Assembly: GCA_002690445.1 (NCBI GenBank)
Contig: NZER01000126.1
Location: 1-6,317 of the forward strand
Length of the DNA stretch: 6,317 bases
Direction: 5' to 3'
DNA from: Candidatus Pacearchaeota archaeon
Lineage (GTDB): Archaea > Nanoarchaeota > Nanoarchaeia > Pacearchaeales > GW2011-AR1
This document shows positions 1-6,000 of the stretch, in pieces; within the stretch, counting starts at the first letter, position 1; each line of letters starts with the position of its first letter. The notes under the pieces are model-generated. The model was not told the DNA's origin and ran no database searches. It saw only the letters and a program-made list of their open reading frames with translations. The position numbers and the translations under genes were made by a program.

Positions 1-23
1 CTGAATCCTCGTCTTGAGGGCAT
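1..23 (-). CDS. Start of an unidentified downstream gene (5' fragment only)
   Basis: Only the first seven codons (MPSRRGF) lie inside the window, so no function can be given. An ATG on the minus strand is preceded by a full AAGGAG Shine-Dalgarno with a five-base spacer (TTAAG), as strong as the one before the capsid gene. This makes a real start likely even though the frame cannot be followed. It comes 72 bases after the stop of the lectin-like gene. In head modules of this layout, a head-completion, tail or further structural protein would be expected next, but that is inference from position only. Confidence 0.6.
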
Positions 24-34
24 CTTAACTCCTT
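24..34 (-). promoter_or_regulatory. Strong ribosome binding site for the partial gene
   Basis: On the minus strand AAGGAG (34 to 29) is followed by TTAAG and then ATG. This is a near-perfect Shine-Dalgarno at good spacing and is the main support for the partial gene at the window edge. Confidence 0.7.
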
Positions 35-35
35 A

Positions 36-49
36 GCTGCTATAGCAGC
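36..49. repeat. 14-bp perfect palindrome
   Basis: GCTGCTATAGCAGC reads the same on both strands. As RNA it could fold to a five-base-pair hairpin with a UAUA loop, one base upstream of the AAGGAG of the next gene, so it could modulate that start. As DNA it could be a dimeric protein site. There is no second copy in the window, and chance is possible. Confidence 0.35.
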
Positions 50-63
50 ACATGATAAGGTTG

Positions 64-85
64 GTGCCCGGGTTGCCCCGGGCAC
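64..85 (-). terminator. GC-rich hairpin with GCAA tetraloop after the lectin-like gene
   Basis: The minus strand carries a perfect nine-base-pair stem, GTGCCCGGG pairing with CCCGGGCAC, closed by GCAA, which is a GNRA tetraloop. It starts ten bases after the stop codon at 96. No U-run follows (the next bases are CAACCTTA), so it does not meet the usual rule for an intrinsic terminator. It could be a weak terminator, a 3' end stabiliser or a processing site between the lectin-like gene and the next one. The hairpin itself is certain from the sequence; termination is inferred and doubtful. Confidence 0.4.
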
Positions 86-95
86 TTATGTATGG

Positions 96-854
96 TTAGG
101 CCGTCCAGTCGCGGTTGGCCTCGACCGATAGGTAGTCACACTCCATGATGGCAAGTTCAGTAGTGTTGGCAGCAGAAGCAAGGCAAACAGCCATGTTAGT
201 GGTCGTCGAAATTGCGCCCGTTACGGTCTGCTTGAGAACACCGTCTATCCACCATTCGGCTGTGCCGTTGCTGAATACCTCCAGACGGAGTACCTGCCAC
301 TCCCCAGCTACGGCGACATTGTTCAACTGGCCGTCAGTAGTAGTGGTCGAGGCAGCAGTAGTCCCGCCATTGTAGATGCCGTGCCAGTCCCCAGCGACGG
401 TTGTGAGTTCGTCGCTCAGGTAGAACCCAACCAGGTCTGCTGGCATGGTGATGGTGGTGGCCGATGCGTTTATCACGATATCTTCAAGCTGCTCATCGGT
501 CGAAAGGATGCTGGTAAGCCCAAAGAATATCTCTTTGGTGTCCAGGTCGGGGAGTTGGACCCTGGCTTCTAGCACGATTGGTGCCATCAGAGCAACATCA
601 AATCCAATCTGTGTGCCGATGAAGGCTGTGTCAGCGTCGGTATTGGCACTGGTAATCGTAATAGCACCAGAGAGCGGCGCAGTCGTGCTCGGTGCAAAAC
701 CAGCGTCACTGTCTTCAACGCCTTCGCCGCCACCATAGAAATCTCCAAATGGATACGCGAACGCAGAAGCAGGGTCGGCAGTCATCGCCAGGAAGGTCGC
801 TACACTAAAGAAGTCATTGAATAGTTTGATTCTACCGTTACCCGATTGGGCCAT
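96..854 (-). CDS. Lectin-like (ConA/LamG-type fold) virion protein, probable capsid decoration or fibre
   Basis: Unrecognised by name; a 252-residue, beta-rich, Thr/Ala/Gly-rich protein. It begins MAQSGNGRIKLFNDFF, with no signal peptide or membrane segment. The middle has alternating hydrophobic strands (PIVLEARVQLPDL, then EIFFGLTS, about residues 92-115). The C-terminal half has GEWQVLRLEVFSNG followed by AEWWIDGVLKQT (about 184-209), the strand pattern of concanavalin A/LamG-like jelly rolls (a W..LR.EV..NG...W.IDG signature). Phages often place such domains on decoration or fibre proteins that bind surface glycans; assignment here is by pattern and position after the coat gene. Start choice: an upstream in-frame GTG at 863 would add three residues, but the AGGTG at 865-861 lies six bases before the ATG at 854 and overlaps that GTG, so ATG is preferred. 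The gene overlaps the end of the HNH-like gene by 17 bases, suggesting coupled translation. The stop is TAA. No catalytic residues are apparent. Confidence 0.7.
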   Translation of the reverse strand: MAQSGNGRIKLFNDFFSVATFLAMTADPASAFAYPFGDFYGGGEGVEDSDAGFAPSTTAPLSGAITITSANTDADTAFIGTQIGFDVALMAPIVLEARVQLPDLDTKEIFFGLTSILSTDEQLEDIVINASATTITMPADLVGFYLSDELTTVAGDWHGIYNGGTTAASTTTTDGQLNNVAVAGEWQVLRLEVFSNGTAEWWIDGVLKQTVTGAISTTTNMAVCLASAANTTELAIMECDYLSVEANRDWTA

Positions 855-1059
855 CTTGTTCACCTACTTGTTTGAGCTTTAGCTCTAAATTTCGTATCCG
901 CACCCTATAGGGAGCGGTTGCTAGAAAGATGTCATCCCTGGGGACAGCGGCCAGGTTCTCTAGCCGCACATCCGCAGGTTGACCATTGAGATTGTGAACG
1001 ACCCACCCTTTAGGTATGGGGCCGTGGGCCTCAGACCAGACGGTGCGCCGGATATTCAT
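838..1059 (-). CDS. Small degenerate HNH-endonuclease-like protein
   Basis: A 73-residue protein. Residues 5-41 follow the usual phage HNH layout: a W..AHGPIPKGW lead, then VVHNLNGQPADVRLENLAAV. HNH enzymes of this type normally read HH.(D/N)G...(D/N)NR.ENL with a further His or Asn downstream. Here His22 is followed by Asn23 where the general-base His is expected, the DNR position reads D30-V31-R32, Asn35 of ENL is kept, and no His follows in the remaining 38 residues. The C-terminus is a charged helix-like tail (YRVRIRNLELKLKQ). The family resemblance is clear to me, but nuclease activity looks lost, or at least not supported. The ATG shares one base with the capsid stop (TAATG at 1061-1057) and lacks its own clear SD, so it should be translated by re-initiation after the capsid gene. 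Its last 17 bases overlap the lectin-like gene. It may have a structural or assembly role; alternatively it is a decaying homing-type nuclease. Confidence 0.7.
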   Translation of the reverse strand: MNIRRTVWSEAHGPIPKGWVVHNLNGQPADVRLENLAAVPRDDIFLATAPYRVRIRNLELKLKQVGEQDGPIG

Positions 1060-1934
1060 TACGACGTGGGCGCTGTGGCATCCGAGTAAATCTCGTATAG
1101 CCAGTTACCTGCCGAGCGCTCACCGTAGGCGTATTCGTCATACAGGAATACGGTGTTAGCCCCGCCACCGATATGTGGCTCTCGCCGTACCTCAGTAGAA
1201 GGCGACCGGCCTTGCACCAGGATGATAGCTTCCTGTGCGAAGATTCCACCCTTGGCATCAGGGCCACTGTCTATGGTGATGTTGCCATCCTCATATATCT
1301 GGGCACTGGATATCATGCCCTGGAACTTCTCAGCGAAGACCCGGGCAGTCGGCCCTTCCTGGAGGTTGTAGGTCCCGACGCCAGCGGTAATCACGTCATG
1401 GATGTCCTTTATCTGGAAGCCATGCAGGACACAACGCAGCGGCTCGTTACCTGGCTCAGTGGTGTTGCTGGTTATCCGGTGAGCACCAGCCGATATATGG
1501 CCATCGGTCAAGGTAGTCCCAGTCCCAGCCAAGATATTGGTTGCTCCGTCCAGGACAACCAGGCCATCCTCGTCCTTCTTCCGCTGGATAGCGTTCTGCC
1601 CCAGCGTCCCTATCTTAGCGAACGCCTTGGCAGAGATGCGAGCAGCCACTCGGTCGGTAATCAGGGTGTGGATGCCCACCACCGTAGGAGTGATGGTCAA
1701 GAGGGAATCGGACAACTGTTGAGGGTTATCCAACCGTGTGGTTTCGGTGACGGACTGAGCAGTAAGCTGAGCCATGCTCACCTCACGCCAGCTTACACCG
1801 GTGGTGGGGTCAAGGGTTACCTTGTCCACCAGTTGGGGCATCACTCCCTCGAACTCCCGTACTTGACGGGCTTCAGCGACAACGGTGTTAAGGCTGTCGG
1901 ATAATGCTTGGGTAGTCGTATCACCTGAAGCCAT
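1059..1934 (-). CDS. Major capsid protein (HK97-fold type)
   Basis: A 291-residue coat-protein candidate. Order of parts: an N-terminal arm (1-40); a Thr/Ser/Gln-rich segment likely forming the E-loop (about 42-82); a long amphipathic helix, about residues 93-123, with ARISAKAFAKIGTLGQNAI followed by RKKDEDG, resembling the spine helix of HK97-fold coats; a mixed central region; and a C-terminal A-domain-like half (about 200-285) with GGIFAQEAIILVQG and FLYDEYAYGERSAGNWLYEI. Length and layout fit coat proteins of many environmental podo- and siphophages; the style is close to the N4 gp56-like group, but I cannot fix the family. A separate scaffold-like gene lies 12 bases upstream, and no maturation protease is seen nearby. 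The ATG has a textbook AAGGAG five bases upstream, consistent with high expression. The TAA stop overlaps the next start. The assignment rests on pattern, size, strong SD and gene order. Confidence 0.8.
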   Translation of the reverse strand: MASGDTTTQALSDSLNTVVAEARQVREFEGVMPQLVDKVTLDPTTGVSWREVSMAQLTAQSVTETTRLDNPQQLSDSLLTITPTVVGIHTLITDRVAARISAKAFAKIGTLGQNAIQRKKDEDGLVVLDGATNILAGTGTTLTDGHISAGAHRITSNTTEPGNEPLRCVLHGFQIKDIHDVITAGVGTYNLQEGPTARVFAEKFQGMISSAQIYEDGNITIDSGPDAKGGIFAQEAIILVQGRSPSTEVRREPHIGGGANTVFLYDEYAYGERSAGNWLYEIYSDATAPTS

Positions 1935-1939
1935 TGTGA

Positions 1940-1945
1940 CTCCTT
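1940..1945 (-). promoter_or_regulatory. Strong ribosome binding site of the capsid gene
   Basis: AAGGAG on the minus strand, followed by TCACA and ATG. It lies in the 12-base gap after the scaffold stop and is clearly stronger than the scaffold gene's own SD geometry. This fits the need for far more coat than scaffold protein from one transcript. Confidence 0.75.
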
Positions 1946-1946
1946 G

Positions 1947-2726
1947 TTAAGCTTTTAGCTTATCTAAGATTACCTTAGCTCGCTTGTGGTCTTCAGGAGT
2001 AGCGGAGTAATCCTGGTTCCCATATACATCGTGGAGCCACCTAGTGTCGCTCATTCCCCCACTACCACCAGACGATGGGCCGGTACTTAAATCCAAGTTA
2101 CCGGCTGCCTCATTGTCTACCTGAGCCTGCTGACGAGCATTGGCTGTAGCCCGGGTCTTCACGCTCTCACGCTCAGCCCGGCGCATCACTTTCTGTGCTT
2201 CCCCAACGGCACGAGCCAAGCCGTTCGCATCTTTCCGTCCATGAGCCACTTGCCAGAGATTCCTTGCCTGCTCCAATTCGGGAGCGTTCAGGAGGTCAAG
2301 GACAGCGTTACCGTCCTCGTCTAGCACTAACTCTTGAAGTTCTTGCGATAGCTCAGTCCATACGTCGTTGTATTCCAGTTCGGCTTGGGAGCTAGCAGCC
2401 TGGCTGGCAATCTCGGCCATCTGAGTAGGCAATCGGTCGGTGCTACCGTTGCTAACCGACTCTATGAGAGCGTCGAGGCGTCGGTTTAGAAGCCTTACCT
2501 CGTTGTTAGTACCTAACGCTAGGCTCTCTGCCTCTTGTACCCGGTCTTGCCTACGCCCTTGAGCAGAGAGCCGGTCATTCAAGCTCTTTATCTGCCCCTC
2601 GGCATCCTTGGCCCTCTGTTCCCAGTCTGCTGGAGATTCTGCTGCGTCATCTTCCGCTGGAGGTACAACATCCTGCGAAGGTATCAGCGGTTTATCCAGA
2701 TTTAGCTCCGGGTCTGGTGTCGTCAT
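1947..2726 (-). CDS. Capsid scaffold-like protein
   Basis: A 259-residue, strongly acidic, mostly helical protein placed directly before the coat gene, the usual position of a scaffolding protein that directs procapsid assembly and then leaves the shell. Parts: a Pro- and Asp/Glu-rich disordered N-terminus (1-33); a coiled-coil-prone stretch (about 34-95) containing WEQRAKDAEGQIKSLNDRL; a second acidic helical region (about 112-165); a basic Arg/Ala-rich helix (about 165-200); a flexible linker GPSSGGSGG (216-224); and a short basic C-terminal helix ending HKRAKVILDKLKA, like the coat-binding tail of scaffolds. Start choice: an in-frame GTG at 2753 would add nine residues, but it abuts the U-run of an intrinsic terminator and has no SD. 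The ATG at 2726 has GGGAGG 11 bases upstream, a rather long spacer. Family membership cannot be proved because scaffolds diverge fast. Confidence 0.75.
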   Translation of the reverse strand: MTTPDPELNLDKPLIPSQDVVPPAEDDAAESPADWEQRAKDAEGQIKSLNDRLSAQGRRQDRVQEAESLALGTNNEVRLLNRRLDALIESVSNGSTDRLPTQMAEIASQAASSQAELEYNDVWTELSQELQELVLDEDGNAVLDLLNAPELEQARNLWQVAHGRKDANGLARAVGEAQKVMRRAERESVKTRATANARQQAQVDNEAAGNLDLSTGPSSGGSGGMSDTRWLHDVYGNQDYSATPEDHKRAKVILDKLKA

Positions 2727-2753
2727 CTTGTAGGTAACCTCCCAGTTAGCCAC

Positions 2754-2779
2754 AAAAAAAGGCCGCCACTACGGCGACC
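2754..2779 (-). terminator. Intrinsic terminator upstream of the scaffold gene
   Basis: Minus strand GGTCGCC, loop GTAGT, GGCGGCC, then seven T residues: a seven-base-pair GC-rich stem (one G-U pair) with an immediate U-run, the canonical Rho-independent form. It ends only 27 bases before the scaffold ATG, too close for a separate downstream promoter to fit comfortably. It therefore probably acts as a partial terminator that lowers or conditions read-through into scaffold and capsid rather than as a full operon end. Confidence 0.8.
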
Positions 2780-2791
2780 TGTTGCGCACTT

Positions 2792-2812
2792 ACTGGAGCC
2801 AATAGCCCCAGT
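2792..2812 (-). other. Leader hairpin 1
   Basis: ACTGGGGC, loop TATTG, GCTCCAGT: eight base pairs including one G-U. It begins at about the predicted +1, so a transcript from the local promoter would carry it at its extreme 5' end. It lies 12 bases before the terminator stem. Its 3' arm is the segment that can alternatively cover the scaffold SD. Confidence 0.55.
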
Positions 2813-2819
2813 GGCTAAG

Positions 2820-2849
2820 ATGCTAGCATGTATTATGTAACCCTGTCAA
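2820..2849 (-). promoter_or_regulatory. Sigma70-like promoter for scaffold and capsid genes
   Basis: The minus strand has a perfect -35 box TTGACA (2849-2844), an 18-base spacer, and TAGCAT (2825-2820; four of six matches to TATAAT) preceded by TG plus one base, the extended -10 form. The -35 lies in the last codons of the zinc-ribbon gene and the -10 just past its TAA. Predicted start of transcription is near 2813. A perfect 10-bp palindrome ATGCTAGCAT (2829-2820) covers the -10 and could be a repressor site. Promoter strength and use are unverified. Confidence 0.5.
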
Positions 2850-3042
2850 ACAAGTTACCTATAAGAGGTAACGCGTCCATGCAGTCATCGCCAGTGAGCG
2901 CTACGTTGATACCTAAGCCAGTATTTATGTAGACCAGTACCTTAGCCTCACGGTCTTTGGTACAGCGTCTGCACTTAAAGACAGCCGCACCATCTAAGAA
3001 CTCACAGAGCTTGCTGCTGCACTTGCTGCACCTAACGCTCAC
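2833..3042 (-). CDS. Com-like zinc-ribbon protein, probable nucleic-acid-binding regulator
   Basis: A 69-residue protein starting MSVRCSKCSSKLCEF. Two Cys pairs, C5..C8 and C24..C27 (RCSKC and KCRRC), are separated by 15 residues and form a single zinc ribbon. The R-C-x-x-C-x-x-L opening and the C-x-R-C second knuckle resemble phage Mu Com, which binds the mom mRNA leader and activates its translation; small Com-like proteins are common near head genes of phages. Extra Cys at 13 and 54 are outside the ribbon. The C-terminal part (about 33-69) has hydrophobic segments but no domain I recognise. Start choice: the same frame is open back to an ATG at 3192, but that 50-residue extension lies over the end of the large gene and is low-complexity and basic. 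The GTG at 3042 puts the ribbon at the N-terminus as in Com. Its SD is weak (GGGG seven bases upstream), and the 11-base overlap with the upstream gene suggests coupling. An RNA- or DNA-binding role is inferred. Confidence 0.65.
   Translation of the reverse strand: MSVRCSKCSSKLCEFLDGAAVFKCRRCTKDREAKVLVYINTGLGINVALTGDDCMDALPLIGNLFDRVT
2854..2872. repeat. 7-5-7 inverted repeat upstream of the promoter
   Basis: GTTACCT and AGGTAAC, separated by five bases, lie in the end of the zinc-ribbon gene, four bases before the -35 box. The position suits an activator or repressor site, or an RNA hairpin in read-through transcripts. The same seven bases GTTACCT recur on the minus strand between SD and ATG of the scaffold gene (2738-2732). 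Confidence 0.4.
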
Positions 3043-6000
3043 GTTGCAACCCCGGCTGAGCAGGTTGGATAGGAGCGAAGCTTTGGGGCCGGGCAAGCGG
3101 AGCCGGGAGTGGGTTCGGTCCCGTGCGACGCCGCTCTTCCAAGCCAGCCACTTCCTCAGGAGCCTCACCAACAGGGATATCAGAGTAACCACGCTTCAGA
3201 TATATGGCACCGATATCTGGGAAGAGTCCCCGGTAATTCTTGCGCACCCTACTTACCTCTGCATCGAAAGCCTTGATTAACATTGGGTAGGCATCCCTGT
3301 AACTCACACGGTCGGTACTATCGGCAGCCAGGTAATCTAGCAAGGTGTCCCGATTCTGCCCAGGAGGGAAGTCCTGGAGTACAGACTCAGGCACCTCCCA
3401 GAGTGGTCTAAGAGCTTCCTGGTCACGGTCGTAGCTAGCTAAGACTTCATCGACCACAGTGTTCTGGGTAGGTCGCCGGTTGGTTATCAACTCCCGGTCA
3501 ACACCTTCATCATCAGCCCTCTCCAGGATTTGCTTCCGTACCTTATCCCTTGCGTCATAAGACAATTCACCGGTCTGTTGGTTAACGATAGTAAGCTGTG
3601 CGGACCAATACGCCTCACGGAACATGTCTTCCAGATTACCTGGTTCAGTCTTATTCAGATAATCAATTATCTCGTCCCGGCTAAAAGCACTCTGAGATTG
3701 GTTCCATACATCACTCTTATATGTCTGGATTGCCTCGGTCAACTCTTTACCCCGAGAGCCAGCACGGACACGCCTCTCTAGCTTTTCTACGCTGTCAGCC
3801 TTGGAGTGACGGAAATTCTCCATCGACACAGCCACCTGTTCTTTAATCGACGGCAGAGTGTCGGGCATCTTCTCCTGGAGTCGCTTAACCTCGTCGTTCT
3901 TATAAATCTCATCGCGAGCGCGTACGGGTAATTGGAAGTATGCCTTGCCTTCGTACTGGGCCTGTTCTTCTAAAGGTTGCGTTGCCACCCACTCGTCAGC
4001 GAGAGATTGCGCGATATCTGTCATAGATAGTGGCGCAGACTTGACGCCCTCGAACTCGGCAGCTAAGCCCACAACCCCACCAGCTACCCCCTTCAGGTTC
4101 TTATCTCGGATATCCCGGTATAGCTGTTCTGCTGTCTCGGTGCCTTGCTCAGCACTGAATGGCACAAAGTTACTGGCTAGCCTGCGCGCAATTTGCTGTG
4201 AGTTATCCCGGGTGCGTTTACCGTTAAAGTCCTCACCCGCAACAAAGTCCCAGATATTGTTCGCCACACCCGAAGTCATGCCACGCACAGCGTCGAAGGC
4301 CGTGGGTATGCTACGCGTTTCTGCCGCAATACCCGCCGTCACCAGCAGGCGCAACATAGAATCCCACGGGCCAAAGAGAGAGTAGTCACGGCCCAAGAAC
4401 CGGACTCGGTAGAAGTTAGAGTTATAGCGCCACTCGCCCCGAGCGTTCTTTATCACCGGGCGGCGGTCAGTCTCGTTCCCTGTAGCAAAGTTGATGGCCT
4501 CAGTCAAAGCTGCGCCGTACCCAATCATGCGGAGCAGGGAACGACGGGCTATCCGCTTGTCGATGCTAGCTCCCGGGAGCAAACCCATCGCTCCACGGCC
4601 CAATGTCTGGAACCGGGACGCGAAATACTTGGGAGCTAACAGCACCACATCACCCATGGACCCCAGGACAGCGTGCTTACTGAAGCCAGTCATATTGTTA
4701 GCTACCTCAGCGATGCGCCCCAGGTCACCAGAAGCCCTTATCTCAGCCAGGTTGCGACCCTTAGCTAACTCTTCAGCCAGCAGGTCATCAGCCCAGCCTA
4801 ACCTAAGAGCGTCACCAAATGACCCGAAGGCCCGGTTAGAAGCATCAGCAATCTTAGTAACCCCAGGTATCTTCTCAAACTGTTTGAACAAACCACCACC
4901 CAGGAAGAACTCGGTCATACTGCCGCCAACCCGTAACTCTTCCCCGGCCCACTCAACAGCCGTAAGCCTGCCTTGCTTGGTGGCCCAGTGGTCGTAGTCT
5001 TTGATGAAAGCCCCAAGAACCTTCGGGTCACGCCACGCCCCAAACCCTGGCACTACTCCGTTAACTCGGGCCGCACGGGCAAAGGCAGCTTGGTTAGCGT
5101 ACATTCCTACACTGCCCTGGATAAACCCATAGGAGTTATCAGCAGTAGCCCGGATACCCAGGTAAAGCTGGTTGATATCCCGTATCGCTTCTAAGGGGAA
5201 CGACGCCTCACCTTGAAGCTGGCCAGTACGCCTGATTACTTCGTTAGCGGCATCAGCGACAGCCTGTGGGAAGAAAGAACCTTCCAGTCCAGGCAGTTGG
5301 ATGATGGTTCCTTCCGGGTTGCCATGCAGAGCATCCTGCCAAGCATCCGAAACCTCGTCCAACTCACTCTGGAACTTCTGGCGGCGAAGCGCTGCACGCC
5401 CCTGGAAGATATCGTTCCTCAGAAACCTACGTTGAGCAGCCGTCTGGCTAGCTAATCTCCGACTCTCCTCAAGCTCTAGGAGAGTTAACTCTCTTTGAGC
5501 TAAGGCTACCTGCCAGTCCTTATTCTGCGCAGCCCTTAAAGCCTTCCGTCCGTTTAATACATCTATCTGGCTAGCCTTTCTGACCCCGGCGAGTAAATTC
5601 CCAGCGAAAGTCAACTCGTCAACCGTCTCAGCCAGGGCCATATGCCCGGGGATAAGTTCGTCAATCTGAGCGTTCACCGACTCGATACGGATACTAGCGA
5701 GGATGTAGTCAGCATCCCAGGCCGCAGCCGGGTCTTTAGCAATCTTAGCTAGTAATTCATCGCCTTCAACATCTTTAGCCAGCCGGTCCATAAGGGCGAT
5801 AATCTTCCTATCAGCCGCAGTCAGTTGCTTCTTAGCTGCCCGCATCGCTTCAACCTGAAAGCGCATATCGTCAAGAACACTGGCCTTGTGAGCCTCTGCT
5901 TCTTTTAATGTTTTTTCAAGTCTACGGAAGTCTTCTTTGGAAACGGCACCCTGGGCACCCGGTGCCCGACGAGTTGTCCGACCTGCGGCGGCCTCAGCCT

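Larger units (their letters stand above)
2727..2813 (-). promoter_or_regulatory. Structured leader RNA of the scaffold-capsid genes
   Basis: About 87 bases between the predicted transcription start and the scaffold ATG contain two hairpins in series and then the SD GGGAGG (2743-2738). The 3' arm of hairpin 1 (CTCCAGT, 2798-2792) can instead pair with ACTGGGAG (2746-2739, one G bulged), covering the core of the SD. In a transcript reading through from upstream, TTAGCCAC (2818-2811) is an exact complement of GTGGCTAA (2753-2746), which would close a junction around both hairpins. Such alternative pairings are what an attenuator or translational switch would need. That they operate is inference; the complementarities are directly readable. 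Confidence 0.45.

Noticed and set aside
35..75. Possible promoter for the partial gene (TGCTATAGC as an extended -10)
   Set aside because: No -35-like hexamer is found at 16-18 bases upstream, and the match is part of the palindrome; not strong enough to annotate.
855..863. GTG at 863 as start of the lectin-like gene
   Set aside because: The AGGTG Shine-Dalgarno for the ATG at 854 overlaps this GTG, so it cannot serve both; the ATG has proper spacing.
1031..1267. Minus-strand 78-codon frame overlapping the capsid gene's 3' end
   Set aside because: It is in a different frame inside the capsid and HNH-like genes, with an Arg/Ser-rich, domain-free translation and no SD of note.
1173..1904. Long open frame on the plus strand (243 codons)
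   Set aside because: It lies wholly antisense to the capsid gene, has no SD, and its translation shows no family-like pattern; it is a shadow of the opposite-strand codon bias.
3043..3192. N-terminal extension of the zinc-ribbon protein to an ATG at 3192
   Set aside because: The 50 extra residues overlap the large gene's coding end, are basic and low in complexity, and no SD is seen; the GTG at 3042 puts the ribbon at the N-terminus as in Com-like proteins.
4491..4997. Plus-strand open frame of 168 codons, with similar ones at 3945-4385 and 445-738
   Set aside because: They are antisense to strongly supported genes, with Ser/Pro/Arg-rich translations typical of reverse-frame shadows.
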